Of a stretch of DNA of 64,000 nucleotides, positions 44,560 through 56,400 are shown one piece after another. The DNA lies in contig JAANDG010000546.1 in NCBI GenBank assembly GCA_036852015.1, positions 23,501-87,500 of the forward strand, in the 5' to 3' direction. The position numbers and the translations under genes were made by a program. This DNA comes from Pelodera strongyloides. Its lineage: Eukaryota > Nematoda > Chromadorea > Rhabditida > Rhabditidae. How positions within the stretch are numbered: the first letter of the stretch is position 1; every line of letters starts with the position of its first letter. The notes under the pieces were generated by a model, which was given only the letters and a program-made list of their open reading frames with translations, did not search any database and was not told the DNA's origin.

Positions 44560-45052
44560 GTGAGCCGACTGGTATTCTTATATACTTGTACCAGCCGTTC
44601 GAAGAGAACTACGGGTTCTTCTCCGACTGGAGGAATCGGCCTTCGGCCGATTGTTACCCTATTTAAAGCGAAATGCTAGCCTCTTTGGAAAATTTGCATA
44701 TGATAAGCAAATCCTATGTATCCTATGCTAATCTTGTACGATCGTCCACGGCAATCGTACAAAATTAGCATAGGATACATAGGATTTGCTTATCATATGC
44801 AAATTTTCCAATGGGGCTAGCATTTCGCTTTAAAACATTCACACATCTACGAAGTCATTTATAATCGGGGAAACGTATAATATGAGCCTGGATCGCCATT
44901 AGACTAATGGTACAATGCAAATTTGCCATTGAAGGTACTCTATGAAGAGCAGATTGTTACCATTATGATAAGCTAGCATAGCTCAACCGGTAGAGCGTTG
45001 GACTGTGAATCGAGAGGTTGTGCGCTGGTGTGGGTTCGAATCTCGTCCGAGA
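44560..45052 (+). repeat. tRNA-His-like cassette, copy 2 (interrupted)
   Basis: Plus-strand order: stem-loops 44598-44655, then a 171-bp hairpin element inserted at 44663-44833, then GGAAACGTATAATAT at 44869-44883, GCAAATTTGCCATT at 44917-44930, and the tRNA-like head 44975-45050 with A box TAGCTCAACCGG and B box GGTTCGAATCT. Confidence 0.7.
44663..44833. mobile_element. 171-bp near-perfect hairpin element
   Basis: Ends TTAAAGCGAAATGCTAGCC and GGCTAGCATTTCGCTTTAA. The whole length folds on itself (GCATATGATAAGCAAATCC, ATGTATCCTATGCTAAT and inverses) around a short GATCGTCCACGG centre. It shares only the outer ~12 bp with the main 180-bp family. Confidence 0.9.
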
Positions 45053-45614
45053 CAAGATTCGAACCTTGCCCTTTGTTTGCCCCTACATTTTCCTTGGTAA
45101 CCACAAAGGTTGAGGACCGTCTCCTCCAAGAAGGGACACCAAGGGTTCAGGGTTCTCAACGACTATTCCTAGCAACGTGAAGCTTCACGCCATTGCCGCG
45201 CACCACAAAAGGATCCACGTGGTCGCCGCGCACCCCCTCTATTATTCGCCGCGTATCGTATGCGTCATCACTGGGTAATCTTAACATTCTTAACCTTACT
45301 ACCCTAACACTCTACCCCATTGTGAAGAATAATACTCCTGTCATGTTCAATTAACATGGCTACCGAAATTCCTCATTCCTCACGATTATAATCCCAAGCA
45401 GGGCAGCCACATAAACCGAAAAATTAACGTCACTACACCAATACCATATGTAAAGAAAAACTGGGTTAGTGCTATAGTGCTATCCCATTAGCATTTGGAT
45501 TTGGGGTATATGCAATTGCCAGGGGTACTTGGAGAGTGAACAGCCTGCAGTGTTACACCTGGCGCGTGGTTTATCACTGCAGGGTATTTATTATGAAATG
45601 AAATGATTTATTAC

Positions 45615-45964
45615 TGTAACGTATGCTATTGGGCATGCGTATATTTGTGTAAACAAGATTTAGAATTGTCTGTTTCGAAAGTATTTCGAAAGTAATTAGC
45701 ATACGAAAAGTGTAATATAAAGATGCGAGTCGAGCATAGTATCAGAGTCACCCAAGACAAGTGCGACTACACTAGGACCTGCTGCCAAGCCTGCTGAGGA
45801 CTCGACTCGACTACTGCTGTGCTGTGGATCTACTCTGGGGATCTACAGAAGTACACGTGCCCGTACTCCACCGTCTCCATCGTCGTGCTATTAATTTGGG
45901 TTTAGAGTTTACGAATAAACTTTTCGTATATCTCGTGTGCAACGCATCGCAACGGGATATAACA
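45615..45964 (+). mobile_element. Solo LTR, second subfamily
   Basis: 350 bp, TGTAACGTATGC...GATATAACA, flanked by the exact 5-bp duplication ATTAC (45610-45614 and 45965-45969). It shares the TGTAACGTAT start and the ACGAATAAA-like tail arrangement with the other LTRs but is otherwise distinct. Confidence 0.85.
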
Positions 45965-46820
45965 ATTACTGACAGACAAAAATCAATCAGCGCTCGTACA
46001 AAGCGCTCGTAACAATGTAAATCAACAAATAAATATACACGTAAATATGCAATATTTGTACGGTAATGGTAAAAAAATAAAAAAATATTTGTACGGTAAT
46101 GGTAAATTATGAAACTCTATACGGGCAATTATAAACTACGGTATACTAGTAAAACTCATACACAGGGATTTCTCTCCCTGAGTTCGTTTTGCCGTACTTT
46201 GGTGCTGGAATCGTAGTTTTCTTCACATATTTGAATATTTAATGAAAAGCGAATAAAAAATACGAAATTGTAGTGACTGCGATACTTTAAAGGGAAAGAC
46301 GCAGTAAAACTGGGTAAACTGGGTATTCTCATAGGAAACAATTGCATACGCATACTTCGATATTGAGCTGCGACACTCTTTTTATACCCGAAAACGCGGA
46401 ACAATTGTCGAAAATTTGCATTTCCGTAACGAACATCGGTATGCAAATTACGCTACAGTTACTCTTTTATATAATAAGTATAGCATTTACTAGTTTTCAA
46501 ATGAAAAAAGATTGCGTGTGTCAAGTTAACTTGACGTCAAATACAGTACGACAGTCAACCGCTGCCGTTGCTGACCGCGAGGCTACAGTGCACGACGAGC
46601 CACAGGCCGCAGGCCGCAGGCCGCGGGCCGCAGGCCGCTCGGCCGCGGGCCACGTTTCGAACCCTCCCTACACATGCAAAGGATCGATTGATTTTAGTTT
46701 CAATTACGGTACAATTGCATTTTCGACAATTATTTTGCGTGTATTATTTTTTTTCTGGGTGTCCATCTCGAACCACTTTTTTCTTTTCTTTTCCGGAAAA
46801 TGTCCAACTCGAATGCGCCC

Positions 46821-47213
46821 TTAAAGCGAAATACCACCCGGTTTGGGGTTTTTTCACCAAAAATAGTTTGAAAAAAGTTATAAACGAAAATAAACATAAA
46901 AACACAGACAAATAAGTGCATCTTGTATAAAAATGTTCTCAAACAAAAAATTTTTGCGATTTTGTATGGGAAAATTAGCTTCCGGCGATTTGCCGATTTT
47001 AATACTAGCACGGCCCCGGAAAAATCGAGGGATGGCCTTTTCAAATGATCACACACTCCGAAGCATCCAAATGACGAAATGTTGACAAAATATTTTGAGT
47101 TTGGCTAGTAAAAGTCCAAAAATGCACATTTTGAAAAAGGCGGTAAACGCACGGTTGTTTACTCCTCCCCTTTTCGTATTTTTTTGTTGAGACCGACCGC
47201 TAATTCGCTTTAA
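46821..47213. mobile_element. ~390-bp TTAAAGCGAAATACC element abutting the large inverted structure
   Basis: Left end TTAAAGCGAAATACCACCCG, right end CGACCGCTAATTCGCTTTAA. It shares TTAA with the end of the 2.8-kb structure. The interior is unlike the 180-bp family. Confidence 0.65.
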
Positions 47214-47219
47214 CACGTG

Positions 47220-47375
47220 AGAAGATTATGGCTCTAATGTAGATGGAGAGAGTGAAAATATATTTTGTCACCCTCGGGCCACGCTGTTTGAAAAAGTATG
47301 TGAAATTTTGGAAAAGGGGCGGGGCCGCCGCGCGCGGTGAAAATGACCCCTTATACCCACTTTGTGCCGATGAAG
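47220..47375 (-). repeat. GC-rich repeat module, inverse copy
   Basis: GGGCGGGGCCGCCGCGCGCGG followed by TATACCCACTTTGTGCC is the inverse of the 43515 module, so the two flank the 2.8-kb structure symmetrically. Confidence 0.7.
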
Positions 47376-47549
47376 CCAAATAAAGAAAATAAAGCAAAAA
47401 GAACGAATACAAATCAAACGTGTTTGTTTTGAACGTGCTTTTTTCGCGCTTAAATTTTCAGATGTTGCATGCAAATGTGCGGTCACTGTGCATTATTACG
47501 AGCCGGTTGGCGCACTAGTCCGAAAGCGGCGCGGCGCGCCGGCCCGAAC

Positions 47550-47674
47550 GAAACTTCCATTTCGAAGTTGAAATTCACAAATGTAATGAAACATATTTTT
47601 TTGAAACGTAATGAAACGAACGAAACTTCCATTTCGATGTTGAAATTCACAAATGTAATGAAACATATTTTTTT
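47550..47674. repeat. 66-bp direct duplication
   Basis: AACGAAACTTCCATTTCGA, TTGAAATTCACAAATGTAAT and GAAACATATTTTTTT occur twice in tandem. Confidence 0.85.
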
Positions 47675-47694
47675 TGATGTGTACCACGAGATTT

Positions 47695-48110
47695 TTTTAT
47701 ATAAAGGAGAAGAGTTTACTTTTTTGTTTGTGTGAACATAACGAAACATTTTCATAAAGGAAATTCTCTATTGGCAAAGAGCATACAGAATCTTTGCCGC
47801 TGGCGAGATTCGAACCCACAGCAGCGCACAACCTCTCGATTCACAGTCCAACGCTCTACCTGTTGAGCTATGCTAGCTTATCACAAGGATACTCCACTGC
47901 CCTACATACATCACCTTCAATGGCAAATTTGCATGGTAGCATTAGTAGAGTGGAGATCCAAACTGAATATTATACGTTTCCACAATCATAGACGTGTGAA
48001 TGTGTGGGAGGAGAAAGAGACGAGAATTAACTTTTTAGATTGTAGCTATTCTTTTTTAAATAGGAAAACAATCGGCCGAAGTCCGATTCCTCTTCGAACG
48101 GCTGGTTATT
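47695..48110 (-). repeat. tRNA-His-like cassette, copy 3
   Basis: On the minus strand: stem-loop region 48105-48065, GGAAACGTATAATAT at ~47982-47968, GCAAATTTGCCATT near 47933-47920, then the tRNA-like head 47878-47803 with anticodon GTG and B box GGTTCGAATCT. Flanking sequence is shared with copy 1. Confidence 0.7.
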
Positions 48111-48917
48111 CATAATGCAGGTTTCGTGAAGAAATACGATAGACACTTGGAAAGCCCATACAAAATTAACTTCGCAGGCCTTTATTCCACGTGTTAACCA
48201 GTTATTTTCGTGGTTTTTCTGAATGCAATTTGTTTTCACATTTAATTAGAATTAACATCAATAATCACACATATAATATTCGCTACTCTATATTTTATTA
48301 GTAATTCGTGTCCATTTGTTTGTGTTCTGTGTAATGTGTTTTATTCATGTTGTATTATGTTACGTTTTGACTTCGTTAATTGGTATTCTGTATGTTTGTA
48401 TGTTTTATGTATTTCTTTGTTTATAAGGAATTACCATTCAGTATCCTTTTGGTCCCTCGTCAGTATACGTGCGTTGTGAAGCGCCGTGTCTTAGGGTTCC
48501 TGTTGGTTGACATTTGACATCATTATTACACTGCATGCTGTTTCTTTGTTTATTTATTTATTGTCTTCCAATAAACCATATATATATAATCTTCACTTTA
48601 GCTTCAGACAGGACATAAAATTAAAACTGGGCATTTAGTCGAAAATAAAACAAGCAAAAGAAAAATAAGCATTTATTATCAACGCGCCTTCAAATTCATA
48701 GCTAAATTACCGAATATACAGGAAAATAAAACGTGAATAGATGAACTCCTAAAAACGCAGACTCAAATTACATGATATGTAATGCCCGATGATTATATTA
48801 GTTACTCGCGTTATATTTTTTAAAGTGCGTAAAAGTCTTCCAATAACAAAGCCTAGTTCACATCGATAAACACAAAATGTTCAAAGATTGATAAATATTA
48901 TAATCCTATTAGTTTGA

Positions 48918-50385
48918 TTATTTGTTTCGGATCGTGCGCACGAGGAGTGCTCCAAATGCGATGAGTCTCAATACGACGACCATCATTAGAAGCACAAACA
49001 GATCCCACCACCTGTTTGAAGACCTGAAAATGGTTAAAGCTAGAGGCAACGCGAAACTCGGTTGGAGCGCATCGAAAAAAGGAGGTTCGCAGGTTTCACC
49101 ACGCACTTCGCCCTATCTTTGCCAGACACACGCCTGATGCGCCCAGCGAAAGCGCGGAGCACCGACCGGACCAAAATGTGAACATCTATGCAGAAACAGA
49201 TAAAAAGAGGATGCGGCGCTTTCGCCCAATCTTCGCTCGGTTTTCGCGAAGGTTTGGGAAGGGAATTTTACATACACATAGGGAGAGAAGTTCCCCAATT
49301 AGCTTCAAAGTTGTAAAGACTGCGTGTCTCGCTATCATGCACTCAAAGAACGCAAATACGACAGTAACTTACTTGAACGATATTTGACTCAAGACTTCCT
49401 GTCCATTCTGAGGACAACTGCTCAAGTGCGATAGAGACGTGGTGTTTGTGCAACCTGAATTGGATAACCATGAAATAAGAGTTGCACACTGCTCAAACCT
49501 ACAGCCCACGCGTGGCGATGATATCGCCCACTTGTGTGTGCGGCGTTGTAGCCGCGTGCACCCGGCCGATTTATGTGTCGCAGTCTAGACGCAGAGTCTC
49601 GGCCATTTCGCCACTAATAAGAATTTTCCCGATGTTTGTGAAACCTTCGCGTCAGAAAAGAAGCCTAGGCGCGTCAAGCACTTAGCTAATTTTTCTTTGC
49701 GTAGTTGCGAGCTGTTGTATATAAATACATACATCGTTGCTCGCCGAATGACGACCAAATTCGAACAATTAAATTCAAATTTTATGCAAAACTCCTACCG
49801 GGAATAAAATCAATTGTGTCCCATTCGTTTACCGCTAGAGCTTCATACCCGTACCTGAAAAGAAGAACAAATACTTGCTGAACGTTTCGTATATGGTTTA
49901 CGGTCCACGTTAAACTAATGGGGTGGGGAGGGGTCATTAAAAGGTAGTAGTGCGGCGCAGGAAACAATAACTTGCTTTATTAAAAACCAAGAACTTTTAC
50001 TAGTGCTCTGACGCAGCACACTCGGATTACGTCGGGTTCTCAGCTGTTCGTACCGAAGAAACTGGCGAATGATTGGCGCAATAGCGAAAATTGGGACGAA
50101 GTCCTGGACTTTGAAAAAGTGCGCGGATTTCGCTGGGTCATCAAAAACACTTCGCGAAACGCTTACAACCACATCGAAGCCAAACTTACTTGAAATACGA
50201 GAGTGCAGACAACCACTGGAAGTACCATGGAATGTCGTCGTAATTGATGAAAAATCCTCCGAAAGCCATGATTGGAACGACGAAAATGGGCAGGAAAGTC
50301 ATGGCAATTGCAGTGTCGGCGAACACAGTTGCCGTCGCGTACGCTGAAATACAAGGATGTGAAGGCTGAGAGAGAGCGAGAAAGA

Positions 50386-50417
<32 letters not shown>

Positions 50418-53400
50418 TATATAAAAAAGGCCAGACAGAGAGAAGCGTGATAGATAGAAAACATAAAAGAGATAGAGTGAGTAAGACTGTATAGTGTGCG
50501 AGAGAGGAGTACGGTAGTTAGAAGACGAGAGAAAGAGAGAGAGAGCGAGAGAGAGAGAGAGAGGGAGAGGGAGAGAGAGAGAGAAAGGAACAAAAATAAA
50601 ATAAAACTTACAAATTGAAATCGCAACATTTGTGACGAGGATCGCCGACAGAATGGCGAATAGGAATGATGTGACGAACGGCTCGAGACCTGAGATTACG
50701 GTAGTTTAACGCGGTATTTACATGGTTTATGGTAACGCCGCCGAAACGTCGCCGCACGCGCGCGGCCTATTGGGCCAACAGACAGATAGTGTACGATTAT
50801 ATTTTCTCGTTCTCATTATTTCACTTACATTGAGTTGTTTGGAAGGGTTTAAAGCGAAAAAACGGCCGAGTTTTGGAACATTTGTCAAATAACTGAATTC
50901 CCATCTATCATGTGCAAATGGGCATTATTAGAAAATAAAAAATCGGCCACAATTCGACCCCGCTAAGCATAAATACATAGAAGTGCAGTTATTTGAGATG
51001 CCTTTTCTAAAACCGGCTGTTAGTTCGCTTTAAAAATACACGAGCTTATTTTTCATAGAGTTTTATATTCGAAAACACACTAACCAGACATCCAGTATAC
51101 CATAGTAATGTAAATAGCTGGCATCAGACAATATTGAGGGAACTGAAATTGGAAGAATTAGGATTACGGTACTTAGGTACTTACTACCAGTGACTGACTA
51201 CGGTACTTTAATGAATAATGGTTGAGTAATCAACAAAATACCGTAGTTTACGACAACAGGTAACCACAGTTGTTTCAGATTTCAGCTATATACGATAGTT
51301 GGCTTATTACAGGTGACTAACAATACTTTGTAAAGCTGTTTCCTAACAAAAATCCGAAACCAACCATTGATCGAATAACATATTTGAATAGAAACAAAAA
51401 TAAAGATATTCACCTCGGCCAAGTTCTTCGCGAAAAAGTAGGCGCTTGTTCGGTAGACTCCGTTTGCATTCTCTCGTAGTACGATCGGCAGTTCAGAAGT
51501 AATTGCCTAGAAGTCATGAATTGAAACCTTAGATGTTGGGCCGCCACGAAGAGGTGCGCCCAGCAATTGCCGCACACCCATGGCATAGTTTCAGGTGGGC
51601 ACGGACGCTCAGGGTGGGCCACAGGCGCGCCTGAAGAGCGCGAACATAAGGAACACGGGCGTGACTCAACAGCGGACCATCAATTTTCTGTCTATCCCGA
51701 GAAGATCCATACTAAAAGCTTCCTTACCGGCACGGCAGGAAATTGTAGCATAAAATTGATATTCCTAATATGGTTGAAGAGAATTCCGTTGATTGTCATC
51801 ACTGTCCATTTGTTCACCGGAGTTTGCCAATAGACCATACCGGTGATCACCGCGGTAACCTAAAGATACGGTACATAAACCTCTAGATATATTAGTCGGA
51901 ACGAAGTCGGGGTTCCAGTAAAATAGTGCTCGGTGAAGTGCCCCACGAATGTGTCACTTGGCATTGTATACTTTTTGGCGCACCATTGGCACTCCCCCCC
52001 CCCCGCGCAGTTTGTGGAGCGATATTGGGTCTGCCGCCGTAAGCTATCATACTTTAATAAACACAGACTTACTGCAAACGTTCCAATCAATAAAAAATTA
52101 TCATAATGACCAAAAACTCACAATAGTTTGTCCAATTCGTACTTTGAAAAGTATAGGATCTCGAGTCACAGTCAACCAGGCTCTCCAGAACAATGCGATG
52201 AATTGCATGAAGAATGAGGTTTTGTACCTGAAAGTACGGTTTGAACTTTGAACTATGAATGGAAGTTGTCACTGTATCTGATAATTTTTTATTTATTTAT
52301 TTATTAACAACAGGTATGTATTATTATGTACAGTATGGTATGAAGACTGGTACGGTGTGGGTAACTAACTGTATACTGTATAAAACATTTTTACGGTTTG
52401 TGTGGTGCAGTGTAAAGTAAGAGTACGGTATGTTACGGTGTGTGATAAATTACGGTATATAGAATATGGTATGGTAACAGTTATGGTGCGCGGCGCAGGT
52501 CCAGGTGGACTACGTCTGAGAGGTGCTCCCACAAACGTGTCGCTTTTCGCACACAACAGGCGTGCCTCTCGCGCATCCTAGGCGCCAAACTCGCACCGCA
52601 AGAAGCTGCGGACTGGCTGCTCGTAATTTTATATTTCGTATAGTAAACTCACTTTTGCGACATGGTGGACCATCCACTCTCACTAAAATTGAACAGATCC
52701 GAGTCCCTCTTTTCACTCTCCGCCTTTGCTGTTAAAGCGGCCAATTGCTGGAGAATAATATGAATATTATATTTATATTTCAAAAAAAATAAAGATAAAA
52801 GTAAAATACTAATCAAACAGGCAGTACTGTTTATATATATGTACAAAAATGGTACGAACCTGTCCTTGTTCGCTCTTCATAAAAACATCACGAATTTTCT
52901 GAAATAATATCTATAGTTTCATGCATAAGTGTCAAAAGCACATCAACCAGTTCGACGTCGTATTTTTGTGTTCGGTCAGTGTCCATCTCCAGCCTCTCTT
53001 GTCCATCCTCTCTCCGCGCGCCATTTTCATGCCAGTTTTTCGTCGCGCACCCCAGTTATCCTTGAAAAGGCTTACCGCAACCTTCCTCAAACACGCTTGT
53101 CTTTCTCTATCCGCCGTGACGGCAATCGTCCTGATCAGATGATCTGCCGCATTGTAGAACGGAGGACACGGGAAACCACATCTAGAAATAACGGAGCTAT
53201 TGTGGTGTAGTCGGTAGGGTCGCAGACTGTAAGCGGAGTGTCCAGGGTTCGGTTTTTTTGGTTGCAAATGTATATGCATAAGTGTTGGCGTGAGCCCAGG
53301 CTTCGGCTTACATATGATTTTGTATACCGTTTTTAAGCGAAATACCGGCCGTTTCATTTTTATGCATTATATGCAAATGAACATAATTTAGCATATAAAA

Positions 53401-56400
53401 CCGTCCCCAATTCGAGCCCACTTACTGACTTACAGCATAAATACATAAGCATGCAGTTGTCCACGGTCACGGTACATTTCAAAAACAGGCCGGTATTTAG
53501 CTTTAATTCGCTTACTCATTAAACAGTTCGACAGCTTTATCTCCCTCGCCCAAATAGACCACTCGTCCGCAGGCCATCAAACAAACGCTGAAATAGTGTG
53601 GAGAGATTGTAAAAGGTTGTAAAAATATAAAACTTGGCATATTTATGTGCCAGCAGAGAGTAGAAAGTGGAGGCGAGAGGGAGACATAAAAGGGAGAGAG
53701 GGAAGTATGGAGGTAGAGAGAAAAGGGAGAGGTAGAGAATACACGTGGATGAAAGAGAGGGGGAAGACGGAAAAGGTGAGAGAGAGAGAGAGCAGTGAGA
53801 AAAAGAGATAGAGCCACTTACTCATGGAATAATGAGTATGTCTGCGAGCTCGGTTGATGGATGGTTATTATAACAGTCATGCCGGAGTCGGCAAGGAGGC
53901 GAAGCGCCTGGACGACGTGACCTGAACATTTACCATTCATTGGAAAACTAATACAATATACAATATTTAAATACCGTAATTAAATAAATCCTCTGCACTG
54001 CAACATCGCGCTCTACTCAAGGGCATTTCAAAATGTTTCCATAGCTTATGACTTATTGTCAAAGCGAAATGCCTTTTTTAGAACACATCGAGTAGACTTG
54101 AAACACATTTGTGAGCATAAATTAGAATAAAAAATCGAGCTAAATTAGAGCAAATTAGCATAAATACGTAGGAATTCAGTTGTCCACTATGCGTTTCAAA
54201 AACCGGTCGCTACTTCGCTTTAGCCACAGAACTCCTTGGCAGAGTAGGCGACGACATAGCAAACCGCAAAATTTACAAAGAAGTTTCTACACGAACTCGC
54301 TCACGATGGTTCAAGCTCTCTAAATAAGCTGCCGTAGAAATACTCCTTGTATAACACACCTGCCATGAAGGCATCGAGGCCCGATGTTGGCTCGTCACAG
54401 AACATAATTGAGGGACACGTGAGAATCTGAAGTTCGGGTGAACGTCTTACAACCAGTGGTCATACCAAGCTACTTTAGGTATAAAAAAAAATGTCACCAC
54501 CGCCGAGCTACTTCTGAACTTATTCAGAAGATGGGGACTTCAAGAAGATATCTTCTCAAGAACATTATTCTAAATTAAATGTGCCACTTTGGGAGGTATA
54601 GGAATACCGATTACCAGCCAAAGTTACGGTGACCACCTATTCCTCTCACTGTGATTTAGCATGAGTTTATTGCACTGGCAACGAGCCGGAGGTTAGTTTT
54701 ACTTGCCTTATTTACCTATGAATACCGATTACCTATTGGCCACCTCATGCACGGTGTTGCTAACTAAATGTAACCACGACGAAACATAATGATTTTACCG
54801 GGAAATTTTTGGAAATAAACCATTTTTCAACCAACCTCTGATGCAAATGCAAGTCGTTTCTGTTCTCCGCAAGACAGTCCTTTGACCAAATGTGGCACGC
54901 CAATCATTGTATCAGCACACTTTGTAAGGCCCATCTGAAATATTCAATGATAACCTCTAACTACCGTAGCTAGCAGTGCCCGTAACATACTCCCAAAGTA
55001 CAGGCCTAACACATTTAATCTATACCTGAGAGCTTCATTCCCCATGTAGGAATGAACCAAAGAACTGGGAGCACATTTGTCCAACACACCACGTGTCATA
55101 CCACTTTAAACTAACCCCCCACCCATTCCACATGTAGGAATGAACCAAATTCTCAAGCAGACAAAGTAATTTGCACATAGGTAATGGGAACACATTTGTC
55201 CAACACAGTTTTCAAAACCACGTGTTATACCACTTTAAACTACCCCACCCCCTCCCACCTTTTGCATAACTTCGTCAACCCTTGCGTGTCGTTCGAACTT
55301 TGTGAAGTCTGAGCCCATCCTCAGAAGAGCCATGAATTGGAGATGTTCTCTTACGGTAAGCGTTCCGATAAACATGTCGTGTTGCTGTACGAAAGCTGAT
55401 ATCTGAAATAAGGATTACGGTAAAGGTCGGGGTAAGGGTAAGGGTGGTGGTGGTAGACATACAGTATTTCCTTACCGGTAGGCGTGCTGAGGCGGTTTGA
55501 AGTATAACTACATTAAGTGTATGGTACGTTTAACGGGAACGTTAACGCACTGTAAGTAGTAGGGATATATTTTCTGCTCTTTTTGTATTTTCATCTCTCA
55601 CCTCTCTCAATTCCCACCTGTTAAACGGTAAACTCTGATTCCTTTCATCTCTCACCTCTCTCAATTTCCACATGTTAAACGGTAAACTCTGATTTTCTTT
55701 CATCTCTCACCTCTCTCAATTTCCACCTGTTAACTCGTGCTCCATCCATCATCACCTCTCCTTGTACGTCCAGGTTGGACAGGTTACGCTGGGTGAGGAC
55801 GTTAAGCAGAGTTGTCTTACCGGCACCGCTAAATAAAACACTTGATAAAATCACATCTAAGGAAACCGTTGGTAGACGGTCACCAAATATTTTCTTCCGA
55901 AAAAAATTGACGACCAGTCACAGACCATTTCGTAACCATTTGAAGACGGCTTTCGAGGAGAGATAGTCAAATGGTCGCAAATGGTCGGAGATTTCACACT
56001 ACATCCTAATTTACAATTAGAAATATAAACCTCCTACCTGGACCCCATAATTGCCAATAAACGACCGGATCGAGCAACACCGCTAACTAAATGCAAATTA
56101 TTAAACAAAAACAGTTTGCCAATAACTCTTGATATGAACTTATCCATACTTTTCAACTCTATTTTCTATAACCTTTCAACTTTTCAACTACTCATGGGCC
56201 TGACGAGCTAGCTCTAGTATATAACCTTAGAATCAGCTTTAGTTTTAGGGGACGTAATTAGCTCGTAAGTCCTCAAGTAAAAATAGTGCATCCGCTTACT
56301 ATTATGTAGAATCTGCTTGACTTTCTTCGGTTTATCATTCATTACTCGTTCTTTTAGTGGCCGAACCTGGAAACATAAATTACAAATATTTGTAGTTTGG

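Larger units (their letters stand above)
44046..46824. mobile_element. 2.8-kb structure with ~450-bp inverted arms
   Basis: The left arm (~44046-44464) begins CTTAGGGCGCATTCGAGTTG; the right arm (~46342-46824) ends CAACTCGAATGCGCCCTTAA. Shared inverse blocks include TCCGGAAAAG, a GC-rich CGGCCTG tandem, TGACGTCAAGTTAACTTGAC and GGGTATAAAAAGAGTGTCGC. The arms differ by small indels. Inside are a tRNA-His-like cassette, a hairpin element and a solo LTR. No transposase is recognisable. The TTAGGGCGC ends match the fold-back at 18267-18544. Confidence 0.85.
43311..48917. other. Repeat nest between SMARCAL1 and ABCG
   Basis: The promoter of SMARCAL1 and the 3' flank of the transporter should lie here. 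I see no conserved coding exon. From 43500 to 48120 it is almost wholly nested repeats (listed separately). From 48120 to 48917 it is A/T-rich with TTTATT motifs that could be minus-strand polyadenylation signals (for example near 48672). Confidence 0.65.

Noticed and set aside
48120..48917. Additional coding exon downstream of ABCG
   Set aside because: The transporter already ends with a typical last membrane segment and stop at 48918; the region is A/T-rich without conserved frames.
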